Assembly (NCBI GenBank): GCA_033977485.1
Contig: CM066982.1
Coordinates: 38,914,218-38,978,217, forward strand
DNA length: 64,000 bases
From: Hydrangea macrophylla
Lineage: Eukaryota > Streptophyta > Magnoliopsida > Cornales > Hydrangeaceae
Direction: 5' to 3'
Made by a program: the position numbers and the translations under genes. Positions within the stretch are counted from its first letter, which is position 1. Each line of letters opens with the position of its first letter. The notes beneath the pieces are model-generated. The model was not told where the DNA came from, ran no database searches, and was given only the letters and a program-made list of their open reading frames with translations. Positions 23,887-33,400 of the stretch are shown here, piece after piece.

Positions 23887-24956
23887 TCAATTTCTGTAGA
23901 ACGACGCAGTGCACTTGGTGTGTTGAACTCCCGAGCAGAAGGCTATAATGGCGACTGTCTCGTTCAGATTGCGGATTTGAAGCTTCTGCCGATTGAACTG
24001 GTCAGTGAACTCGTTGAGGGACTCATTATTTTGTTGTCTGACCGTCAGTAGCTGCATGTTAGGCTTTGGCCATTCATGCATACCGATGAACTAGTTGATG
24101 AACTACTTGCTGAGTTGCTTGAAACTGCGGACCGATCGGGGCTTCAAGGAATAGAACCATTGGGCGGTCGGGCCTTTCAAAGTGTGGGGGAAGGCCGACA
24201 GTAGAGCTCGTCAGCTTGGGTGGCCAGGGCCATCCGAGCCTTGTAGGTCTGGACATGGTCGACCGGGCTCCCCGAGCCATTGTATGAATCCAGGCGAGGC
24301 TGCTTGAATTTGCGCGGGATGGAGAATCTCGTGATCTGGCTGGAGAACGGTGACTCTGTCTCGGTATTGGCTTGATTTTGAGCACATTTTTGACCAAGCT
24401 TTTTGGCCACTCCGTCAATTTGCTTCTGCAAGTCCTTGATTCGGGCTTCCACTCTGTCCCGACCGGTATCTAAGGAGTTGGTCGGGTTGGTGGAAGAGGC
24501 TTCTTCTTCATAGTGGTGTGCTGTCCGCTGGGATCCGGCTCGGCTATGACTCCAGGTAATCGTTTGCCCAGGGCTACCTCTACTCTTGACCAAGTGGCCC
24601 TGAGCTGAATCCCGGGCCATATGCTCCTACCTCTCCGATCGAGCTGCACACCTACCGCTGATGTCTACGGCATCCTCAATGCGGGGCTAGTTGGCTTGGG
24701 TACGTTGTCTAGTCAAGATCGGTTCCCGAAAGTACTCAACGTTCCCGGGCGGTTTCCCTGCCACTGGAGGATTTCTCTGTTGGGCCAGCAGGACTTTGAT
24801 CTGCTGCTGGGTCTGATACTGGATCTTCAAGAGCTGTGTAAGGGCCGCAGTGATCTGCCTAGATGTCAGGACTACTGTAGTCGATGCCGGGGCCGACGGA
24901 ACATCCCGGTTGGACTGCTGCACAACCTTTTTATCTTTCTTCGGTGGCATGGCCAT
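23887..24956 (-). pseudogene. gag: Gag of non-autonomous element
   Basis: The minus frame starts MAMPPKKDKKVV at 24956 and stays in one frame to about 24177 apart from two stops near 24640-24690. It includes a glutamine-rich segment (QYQTQQQIKVLLAQQ) and a coiled-coil-like stretch (RVEARIKDLQKQIDG). The Gypsy capsid start follows: PRLDSYNGSGSPVDHVQTYK. After a frame change, the capsid end (QWFYSLKPRSV, LLTVRQQNNESLNEFTDQFN) runs to 23887. The middle-capsid Trp-Phe and the Q-x2-E-S-L-x2-F motif are family hallmarks of Retrotrans_gag. No zinc knuckle follows, so the internal deletion starts right after capsid. At least four disruptions make it dead now. Confidence 0.85.
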
Positions 24957-25012
24957 CAGTCAAGAGATTTGTTGATGAGAAGACCTGTCGTTTCCCACAA
25001 ACGGCGCCAAGC

Positions 25013-25629
25013 TGATGATGCCAAAAATTGGCAAGAGTAAAGTAGAGCAGATCAAGGAGAAAGAGAGACTATTTTTTGTATGTGGTTCGGCCCTGTTAAT
25101 GAAGGAACCTACGTCCACGGCTGTGTCTGAGTACGTTCAGTATACTGTAAAAGAGCCGGGGGCCTGTGGTGAACCAACATGTCTGGAGCTACTGTAGGCC
25201 GGTCGGGCATGTAGATGAATGCTATAGAGGTTCTATGTAAACTGAAAAGTCGGCCTCTTTAATGGGGGGTGAGAGGTCACTTTTATAGATGCAAGAGACC
25301 TACTCGTACAAGGATAAGGAAATACAAATCCAATTGATATAGATTGCCATTAATTGCGGGGGTTTCCTAATTGGATTAGGAAACACTTGTTCATTTCCAT
25401 TAGTCTTCTAGCTTGAGTAGGAAACTGCCCGGAATGCTCGGGATCATGCTTGTGGGCCTGGATGAACTGTTCCCGCGGTGGGATGTGCCTGTGTGGTCTT
25501 CCCGACCTGTTGGTCGGGTCGTGGATGAACCGCTCGGGAGGCGTCAGATGGACCAAACTGCTCGGGATGATGCTTGCCTGTAGTTGCAGAATAGAACCGC
25601 TCGGGCATGGGCAGATTTTGGGTGTATCA
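25013..25629 (-). repeat. 5' LTR of gag-only element
   Basis: Same ends as the partner LTR. The minus strand carries a TATA-like CTATAAAAGTG (about 25287-25277), followed in transcription order by the GTGGTTCGG segment and the LTR end CATCATCA, three bases before the primer site. Confidence 0.92.
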
Positions 25630-26330
25630 ATGGATAATGTGAATAAATAATTTTTTTCTAAAACGCAAAATCCTTAACTACTAAATCTAGTGGTTGAAGG
25701 ACCTATGATTATAACTCCTATGATCTTCCATTAACGGTTCACTGTAAGATGAGTAGTGAATTCTTTCTCACCTCGCCAAGGGTGATCATTCCATATGGAG
25801 GGTACACTATTCATTGGTTAGTAGATGTGAACTTCGTATAGATAGGGTTAATCAGACATGTTAGAGGGTGACCACCACACGGAGGCACTACTTGAGGCGG
25901 TTGTGATTGGGTCCTTGTTTATGGTACACACTAGCTAAGCTATGAATAAGGGATCCCACACTGGGCATTATTCCGAAACTTAGAGATCAAAGTGATTCAG
26001 AAGTCACGACCTATTTTACAAGAGTTGCATAGCGGACAAGTCATGATTAATCGAGAGATAGAATATTGACCACCACACGGAGGCTTTGTTATTTCATTTC
26101 GATATTCCAGTAACTTTGTTTTTAAATAAGAGTTTTAAGTATTCTTTTATTTCAAATTGTCAAATTCTGATATACATTTTTATTTTGTATGTTTTAATGT
26201 TTTTAGTAAATTTTAATGTCTGGATCTGTATTCAGTCTAATTGCTACTATACTCACTCAAAACAAATTAACTGAAAACAACTACAAAGAACAGAAATGTA
26301 ACTTGACTCCATTTTAACTGCGGAGGGATC

Positions 26331-27060
26331 ACATATATATCCTCACCACCCCATGCCTCGAAGAACCTACTGCAAATACTTTGGCTGCTGCTAGACCCGA
26401 GTTCCATAAATGGAAGAAATCAAATGGAATGGCCCATTGCTACATTCTGTCCTCTATGGCACCAGTTCCAATCGCATGATTTTGCCTGTGCCATTATCAA
26501 GAGCCTTAAAGAAATGTTTAGGGAGCATGGTAGGCCTGCCAGACAGGTAGCCATGTAAAAGATAATGAGTGAAAAAATGTCAAAAGGGACTCCAGTCAAA
26601 GAACATGCTTTGAAAATGATCGGCTATTTAAATGAACATGAGACTTTGGGTGCCAACATTGATGCACAAACCCAAGTTGATATGATCCTTAATTCGCTGT
26701 CTTCATCATTCACTCAATTTAAACTTAATTATAACATGAATGAAATGAATCTTTCAATGAACGAATTAATGAGTTCACTTTTGACAGCGGAAGGGGTGAT
26801 CAAGCCTGGGGGCAACGCTCTGAACATTGAAAAATGCTCTTCCTCTTCCGGATCTACGCCAAAAGGTAAGATAGGGAAGAAGAATGCTGGCACTAGTGGT
26901 CCAAGTGTTGGACCAGTCCCGAAGATTGCAAAATCTAAGAAGAAAGGAAAGGACAAACGGAAGGTGGGCGGCCAAGGAAAAGGAAAGTGTTTCCAATGCG
27001 GTAAGAGGCCACTGGAAAAGAAACTGTTCATAATTCTTAGCTACAAGTGTTTAAGTTATG
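26331..27060 (+). pseudogene. gag: Copia-2 gag
   Basis: Broken frames from about 26330 show the Gag N-terminal half (KSLKEMFREHGRPARQVAM, then a stop). An open frame at 26565-27065 gives KGTPVKEHALKMIGYLNEHE, DAQTQVDMILNSLSSSFTQF and NYNMNEMNLSMNELMSSLLT, the UBN2-type Copia Gag core. A lysine-rich linker and a damaged zinc knuckle (KCFQCGKRPLEK, the GHW-KRNC part shifted out of frame) follow. The first ~60 residues are scrambled compared with Copia-3. It is the counterpart of Copia-3 gag (62630-63472), but inactive. Confidence 0.9.
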
Positions 27061-27460
27061 ATTGAATCACATGTGATTGAAGTAAATTTTATAACGGATA
27101 CTTCAAACACTTGGTGCATTGATTCTGGTGCGACTAGCCAGATCTATAATTCATTGCAGGGGTTCAGATCAACTAGGAGATGCAGTGATGGGGAGATCAT
27201 ACTAACTCTAGGTTCTAGCGCAACTGTATTTGTGGTTGCTGTAGGGGTGATTGTTTTAGAATGTCAACAAAATAAAGTTTTGATTTTATAGATGTACTTT
27301 ATGTCCCTTTAATAAGACATAATTTAATTTTAGTTTCAGAACTTTCTAATAAAAACTATTCTTTTTCTTTGGAACTAAAGTTGTGATAAAAAAAATGGTT
27401 CTTTTGTGAGTTTTAGTATTAAATTAAATGACTTATATGTGATAACTCTAATTATTTCTT
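27058..27460 (+). pseudogene. Copia-2 protease
   Basis: Open frame with NTWCIDSGATSQIYNSLQGF: the Copia retropepsin active site, where D-S-G replaces D-T-G (a common functional variant), followed by RRCSDGEIILTLGSSATV and AVGVIVL. The C-terminal half after 27291 (DVLYVPL-like residues, SVSELSNKNY) is in other frames with stops. It would cleave the Gag-Pol polyprotein in the particle. Confidence 0.85.
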
Positions 27461-27489
27461 AAGGTTCTAACAAGGAACATAATAAATAA

Positions 27490-28095
27490 GTGGTAACTAT
27501 ACCATCTAAAAGAAAGGAACCTTCCAGTAATCCAACAAGGCTTTGGCATATGAGGCTTGGCCATATCAATCTAAATAGGATCGGGAGACTAGTAAAGGAA
27601 GGGATTTTAGGCGATTTGGTTCTTGAACCAATGGAAGTCTGCGAGTCTGGTTCAGAGGATAAAATGACTAAAATGCCCTTTCCTACAAAGGGCAATAGGT
27701 CCAATGCATTGTTGGAATTAGTTCATACTGATGTGTGTGGACCAATAAACGTTAGAGCACGGGATGGTTATGAGTATTTAATTATATTTATTGATGACCA
27801 CTCTAGGTATAGATATGTGTACCTAATACAGCACAAGTCTGAAGCCTTTAAAAAGTTCAAAGAGTTTAGGGCTGAGGTGGAAAAGCAATTAGACACACAT
27901 ATCAAGGCCATTCAATCTGATCGAGGTAGCGAGTACTTCTTTAATGAGTTTATTGATCACCTCATACAGAATGGGATTCTATCATAACTGGCTATACCTG
28001 GTACACCTCAGCAGAACGGTGTAGTAGAGAGAATGAACCAGACTCTTTTAGACATGACTAGATTGATGATGAGTTATTCGGAGTTGCCATTATAT
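27490..28095 (+). pseudogene. Copia-2 integrase, truncated
   Basis: Starts with the GAG-pre-integrase motif RLWHMRLGHINLNRIGRLVK. Core motifs follow: HTDVCGPINVRARDGYEY, FIDDHSRYRYVYL, and QSDRGSEYF (second catalytic Asp). One stop near 27985 precedes TPQQNGVVERMNQTLLDM, which contains the catalytic Glu. The zinc-binding second Cys of CESC is Gly here (CESG), an inactivating change. Similarity ends at about 28095 within SELPLYL, where unrelated DNA begins. Confidence 0.92.
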
Positions 28096-28100
28096 CTTTA

Positions 28101-28339
28101 AAAACTTTTTAACTGACCTAAGTGCCAATCGATTTCCAAAAGTTGAAATTGATTGCCTTACCAATCCATTGCCTTAGGGGTAATCGATTGCTTATCCAAT
28201 CGATTATAAGTAATGAAATCGATTGTTGTACCAATCGATTGGATTTGAACACCATTAGATTGGTTTCAACTTTATCCCAAATCTCGCATTGCATTGTTCC
28301 TTAACATCCAAACATCCTTATGAGCTAAGAGCGGGATCC
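28101..28339. repeat. CAATCGATTG palindrome cluster
   Basis: About seven blocks of AATCGATT or close variants between 28125 and 28262, like the arrays in the Copia-2 LTR and leader. The segment separates the broken integrase from the next LTR. Its element of origin is unclear. Confidence 0.55.
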
Positions 28340-29631
28340 TGTAGACACCCAATTCTGAACACACTGATAGGATTTAGGATGGACAACTTCTTCGAGGATT
28401 TGATTATGAAAAGTACCCCATGGAAGGTACTGGGTTCCACAAAATCGAAAGATCGAATTCCGAAAGTGACTTCAAGTTCAGAAAAGCCATTTTATATGCA
28501 TAAATCCCGATTTTGTCAAAATCGACTCTTAGATTTCACATTCACTCAGGGTTATATGAACAGGAAGTATTCTAAATGCAGTATTGTAGGTATCCAAAGA
28601 TTCAACTTTAAAAAAAAAGTTTAAAATCGATGCACATTGAAAACCAATTTTGAAAAAGAAATCGTTTGATTTCAAAAAGATGACGAAAGTTCTGGAGGAC
28701 TTCCAGACTTCAATTGGACTTCAAATTCATTTCAAAACCTCCTGGAATATTTTTATACTAAAATTCAACTTGATAGCTTTCCAATGGTGCGTAAATAGAT
28801 GATTTCAGACACCAAAAAGCCTTTTTATGAAAATCTGGAAAAGCAGTTCACATGAAACTTGAAACAGGGCTTGTGGGCAACCACGGGACCCTTTTTAGCA
28901 AGTGGTGGTTTTGGGTAAGGGAGTGGCAGGTTCCACCTTAACTGCCACCTACATGTGGTGTTCTCTATTACATTTTTCTGGTTCTAGACCCTCCCCAGAG
29001 GTTCCCGCTGCGAGAAAATTGGCTAGAAACTCCGTTTAGGCACTGAAATGGACATTTTAACCCTTTTCTGATTTCTACAATCCCTGTTTTAACCCTAAAA
29101 CTTAAGAGTTAAGTTTTCAAAACTCTATATATAGATCCCATGTATCTCATATGAGATCATCTAGAGATCATCTTGGATTATCTATGACGCATATAGAGAG
29201 AGTTTAGGTCATCTTGAAGAAGCTTTAAGTACACCTTGAATATACTTAAAGATATAATTTTCAATTTGAGAGATTTCTAGAGAGAGAATTATGAATTAAC
29301 ATTTTCTAAACTAATCTTAGGCTAATTAGATCATAATTTCACATCAATTGCCTCTCTCAACTTCCATGGATGAGTGCGTGAAGAACTTGAAGAAAAAGAC
29401 TCTTCATATAAACTTTGATTACATAATTGAGAATCATCCAAGAGGTAGACATCACAATTCATCTCTAAATCTTATTTTTATATATCGATCTATAAGGTTT
29501 GGATCTAATTTAGTTTTATTTTTGTTACAACACTCATCTTCTTCCTCTCTTATTCTTCACACACTCACATAGCTAGATCCAATTCCTCTTTGATTTGGTT
29601 GATAATCCATAATTAGAGATTGATTTTCACT
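28340..29631 (+). mobile_element. Probable Gypsy LTR, 3' end lost
   Basis: Starts TGTAGACACCCAATTC, a start common in plant Tat-type LTRs, and has a TATA box (TATATATAG, 29126-29134) about 790 bp in. The transcript start region and an AT-rich part follow. It is cut at about 29631 by family C sequence, so no LTR end or primer site is seen. Frames at 28122-28624 and 29348-29572 are not supported. Confidence 0.5.
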
Positions 29632-32240
29632 TTTTGGGTCCATAGGGAATGACAGTGAAAGTCACTAATTATCCACACCACGCAGTACTAATCCAACTAA
29701 AACAACAGGAATACTAATAACACCAACTGAAATATAAGACAGTTCCAGCTATTCCAATGCATCATAGTGTGGTCCTCAGGATCACAATAGGTCTGGAGAC
29801 AACATATACCCAAGTACCAGTTAACTAACAAAGTTCAACAGTAATGTAAATCACAAACATAAACTAGATAACTATCTTCAGATCTTTAGCTGGCGTAAGG
29901 GTACTCATCTGCAAAACAACCTTTTCCAGTGTAATTGGCATCAGTGGGGCTACCCTCTGTAAATCCCCCCCCCCCGGGTAGTAGCTATCCTCATAAGCTC
30001 TATTTTTTGAAATAAAAGGGATAGGGTAGTCTAGACGGGGAATGTCTAGGCAATAATGGCCGTCAGCTTATTGAGAGTTGAGTGAATAGAAAGTCACAGG
30101 GTATCAATCATATAATTATTGACAAGTTACTGAAGTGTCTAAGATATAGTACTACTAAATAATATCGATCTTCTCTATATTCCAACATTGTTAATCAACC
30201 CTTATCGTCTTCTTATCCTAAGACCGATAATCAGCATACTCTGTCTAGAAAGAACAGACTCAATCGTTTTATATATATAGATACACCATCATTCTATCCA
30301 TTGCTCGTTAAGGATATAAACCATCAACCGCATTCATGGACACCACGTCAGTCCATCCCCCGCTCGTTAAAGATATAAACCATCCATCGCATATCAGGGA
30401 TATAATGCTTTGAATAACAGCACATCAAATCGATTGCCATAACTTATCACTGTGTACCAGTGATCATCTATCCACCACTCGTTAAGGATATAAGCCATCC
30501 ACCGCTCGTTAAGGATATTGCCATAAATCTAGCACACGCGCTCACGATAGAACTCTGGGTCAACTGGCTCCATGGTATCCCCATGGATCACATGTCCTCC
30601 ATAAGCATCGGTCACAAACTGATGAAACTCTGGATCAATAATGCTATCCTGCAAAGGAAACTATCTATCGTCAGAAGAACAAACTTATATTAAATTCATA
30701 TCTCATCTCAGGGATCTTAAATAACTAGGACCTGATGGTGTGGAATCGTTAGTGAACGCAAGTATCACAAACCTAATGCTATGATACCATAAACCCTGTC
30801 ACGCCCTGGAGCAGCAAAAATAGAGAAATTTTTTTTTTGTTTTGGGTCCATAGGGAATGACAAGTAAAAGTCATTAATTTTCCACACCACGCAATACTAG
30901 TCTAACTAAAACAACAGGAACAATAATAACAACAACTGAAATATAAGGTAGTTCTAGCTATTACAATTCATCAGAGTGCGGTCCTTAGGATTACAACAGG
31001 TCTGGAGACAACATATGCCCAAGCACCCGTTAACTAACAAAGTTCAACAGTAATGTAAATCTTAAACATAAACTAGACAACTATCTTCAGATCTTCAGCT
31101 AGCGTAGGGGTACTCGTCTGCATAACAGCCTTCTCCAGTGTAATCGGCATCAGTGGGACTACCCTCTATAAATCCCGCCTCCAGGTAGTAGCTGTCCTCA
31201 CAAGCTCTATTATCTTAAATAAAAGGGATAGGGTAGTCTCGACATGGAATGTCCAGGCAATAACAACCGTCAGCGTACAGAGAGCTGAGTGAATAGAAAT
31301 TCACAAGGTATCAATGATATAACCTATAACAAGTTACTGAAGTGTCTAAGATATAGTGGTACTAAATAATATCTTCTCTGTATTCCAACATCGTTACTCA
31401 ACCCTTATCGTCTTGTTATCCTAAGATCGATAATCAACATACTCTGTCTAGAAAGAACAGACTCAATCGTTTCACATATAGAGATACACCATCATTCTGT
31501 CCATTGATCGTTAGGATATAAACCATCCACCGCATTCATGGACACCACATTAGTCCATCCCCCGCTCATTAAGGATATAAACCATCCACCGCATGTCAGG
31601 GATACAATGCTTTGAATAACAGCACATCAAATCTATTGCCACGACTTATCGCTGTGTACCAGTGATCACCCATCCACCGCTCGTTAAGGATATAAACCAT
31701 CCACCGCTCATTAAGGATATAATGTGGATCATCAGGCTACCTTAGGACTACATGGTCCAGCCCTATGCTCGTTAAGGATATAACCCATCATACCATGACC
31801 AAGCATCTACCTATGTACCATTCCCAGAACTTATCAAACCTACTTAAACTTAGTACTACTATCGATGCATGACAATTCCCATGTGGCCTGACTACTCTGA
31901 TTGAAATAAATGGATATCGAACTCATACATGAATCGAAATCATCTAACGTCATTATGAAAATCCATTATTCTTAATCATACTTATCTGTGTTGTTACGTT
32001 CTCCCTGACTAACCCATAATTGCATAAAAGCAGTCCAAATCGTGAATCGAGTATTCGAACCTCATATAAAATAAACTAAAGAACTAAACCATGTTCTGCA
32101 TATCTCGATCGATTGAGACCATTTCGATCGATGGAGGGAAAATAATGTTCGAGCGGTCGAAGTCTCTTCGATCGATCGAACTATGTTCAATCGCTCAAGA
32201 GTTGTCTTCTAAAACAGATTCTGAATAGCATATAGACAAG
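29632..32240 (-). mobile_element. Family C Gypsy-like element, internally deleted
   Basis: A full LTR (30797-32240 on the plus strand, end TGTCACGCCCTGGAGC at 30797) is followed leftward by a minus-strand primer site TGGTATCATAGC (30790-30779). About 270 bp of internal DNA comes next, then a second partial LTR copy (about 30510-29632). All of gag and pol is gone. The two LTR copies match over 29640-30500 and 30845-31710. Each contains CGCTCGTTAAGGATATAAAC tandem units. The internal stub holds a short minus frame after TTTCCTTTGCAG (about 30660-30530) with no recognised motif. The right LTR end abuts PMD sequence at about 32243. Confidence 0.7.
32103..32199. repeat. TCGATCGA palindrome array in family C LTR
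   Basis: Four to six blocks such as TTCGATCGATCGAAC and TCTCGATCGATTGAG lie near the U3 start of the minus-strand LTR. Same motif as in Copia-3 and in the Athila-like LTR. Confidence 0.7.
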
Positions 32241-32242
32241 CA

Positions 32243-33056
32243 TCCTAAGGAAACTTCGTCAAACTTTTGACGAAGAGCTCCAACGATTTGAGACAGATCC
32301 ATGCCCTTGCTGAGCGGTGGTGGGATACTACCAGCACGTTCCATTTACCGTTTGGCGAGATGACGATGACGCCACTATACTTCTCTATGATCACCGGGAT
32401 CCCTTTCAGGAGGGGAGTGCCTTCGCTATTTGGACGCAGAGAGAGAGTGGGATCGAATTGAGCCACTGCTGGGGGCCGTCCCGGAGGAGCCCTTGGTCAC
32501 GGCCAGGTGGTTCATGGATACTTTCCGAGGCTGTCAGGGTTTTACCGACGAGCAGATGGCTCGGGGGTTTCTGATGTATATGCTGGGGTGCTCTCTGCTA
32601 AGCACCAAGGGAGATCGGATCTCCGTGACACTGCTAGGGTCTTTGCAGCACATGGGGCAAATATACCGGTATGACTGGGCTGGTGCAGGGCTAGCCACCC
32701 TTCATCAGCATATGGGAGAGATATCCCGGGATCACCCAGGTTCTACCGGTGGTTTCTGGAGGGCCTGGGAGGTATACTTCTTTTATTAACTTCTTGACCA
32801 TGAATTCAAAATTTTCACTTTTTATTTCGAATTTCTTTATTCATGCTCCTCAAAATTTATGCCCTTTCTTTTCTTGCAGATCTGGTCTCACGAGTACTTG
32901 CACATGATGTCGCCTGATACGCGACCAGCAGACGCCCTCATCATGCCCCAGGGGCTGAAGTGGGCGAAGGATCGGGTCGGGCAGAAGACCGGAGCTCACG
33001 ATTTTATTTCATTCAAGAACAAAGCATTATACATCACTGTCGGATGTAAGGGATAG
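32243..33056 (+). pseudogene. Plant mobile domain exons fused to Tat protease
   Basis: Plus-strand residues begin NFVKLLTKSSNDL, then HALAERWWDTTSTFHLPFGE and FSMITGIPFRRG. After a frameshift near 32434 come PLVTARWFMDTF, GFLMYMLGCSLLSTKGD and FWRAWE: the plant mobile domain (PF10536), a plant protein family often carried by transposons. After GAG at 32771 lies a GT-AG intron (32772-32879, 108 bp, phase 0). Coding then resumes with IWSHEYLHMM and PQGLKWAKDRVGQKTGAH. Without a stop, the frame runs on into KNKALYITVGCKG, the start of a Tat protease. The antisense PMD gene at 39901-42073 has an intron at exactly this position. Gag is missing upstream. Confidence 0.85.
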
Positions 33057-33400
33057 CAGGTGCCATTTTGTCTGGTCGATACAGGTTCTGCCTTAAATGT
33101 TTGTGCCCTAAGGACTGCCGCCGCCTTGGGGGTCGATGTCCTTGACATCACACCATCTGTGCAATCCGTGAGGGCCTAAGATAATACCAAGAGGAATGTG
33201 ATGGGAACTGTTTCTCTACAAATCCGGGTAGGATCTTTGGTAAGCACTGAAATCTTTCAAGCCATGGACATACCTGCCTCGTTCAACTTGTTGATCGGAA
33301 GGCCTTGGCTACATGTTAACAAAGCCGTATCATCCACTGTGCATCAAATGATCAAGTACATTCATGAGAAGGAGGTCAAAATCATCCTCGGCAATAGTTA
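33006..33400 (+). pseudogene. Tat protease
   Basis: KALYITVGCKG is followed by a stop (TAG where CAG, Gln, is expected), then VPFCLVDTGSALNVC, with the retropepsin active site D-T-G-S. Next come AAALGVD, STEIFQAMDIPASFNLLIGR with the conserved ILGRPWL-type flap end, and VNKAVSSTVHQ. Length and order suit the aspartic protease of Tat/Ogre elements. It is not preceded by gag but by PMD exons. Confidence 0.88.

Larger units (their letters stand above)
22017..25629 (-). mobile_element. Gag-only non-autonomous LTR element (TR-GAG-like)
   Basis: Two 617-bp LTRs (22017-22633, 25013-25629) are flanked by a perfect 5-bp target duplication ATGGA (22012-22016 and 25630-25634). On the minus strand the order is LTR, primer site TGGCGCCGTTTGTGGGA (25009-24994), gag remnant, GC-rich repeats, then a purine tract ATGGGGGCAAC just before the second LTR. 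The total is 3613 bp with no protease, RT, RNase H or integrase. The LTRs differ at about 45-50 positions by my hand alignment (~92% identity), so the insertion is not recent. The layout fits terminal-repeat elements with a GAG domain. The primer site type and gag suggest a Gypsy origin; the helper family is unknown. Confidence 0.9.
20944..26330 (+). other. Copia-2 long leader, interrupted
   Basis: Noncoding leader between primer site and gag, about 1.7 kb once the 22017-25629 insertion is removed. It aligns through its length with the Copia-3 leader: CAATCGATTG blocks at 21097-21237 and 21358-21372, a conserved core at 21600-21860 with three hairpins, and a gag-proximal part with GTGATCATTCCATATGGAGG and GAGGGTGACCACCACACGGA. 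Short frames (21776-21967, 26086-26274) are not supported by Copia-3. Confidence 0.75.
16437..28100 (+). mobile_element. Copia-2, truncated element with two nested insertions
   Basis: LTR (16437-20928, interrupted), primer site, long leader (interrupted), gag, protease and integrase all lie on the plus strand in normal order, ending abruptly inside integrase at about 28095. It is the same family as Copia-3: LTR start TGTTGGGATTGTGCCC versus TGTTGGGAATATGCCC, primer site and leader all align. A plus-strand Copia piece at 46745-47067 starts about 110 residues further along pol and may be its far side, separated by later insertions. RT, RNase H and 3' LTR are not found after that piece. Confidence 0.85.

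Noticed and set aside
23562..23899. Repetitive frames on both strands that could suggest a repeat protein or CRISPR-like array
   Set aside because: Contiguous GC-rich tandem units with no unique spacers, inside a non-autonomous retroelement.
26729..27031. Minus-strand frame rich in Phe, Leu and Pro
   Set aside because: Complement of the lysine-rich Gag linker and zinc knuckle of Copia-2.
30300..30520. Regular CGCTCGTTAAGGATATAAAC repeats considered as a CRISPR or satellite
   Set aside because: Located inside an LTR, imperfect and without unique spacers; the same array occurs in three LTR copies.
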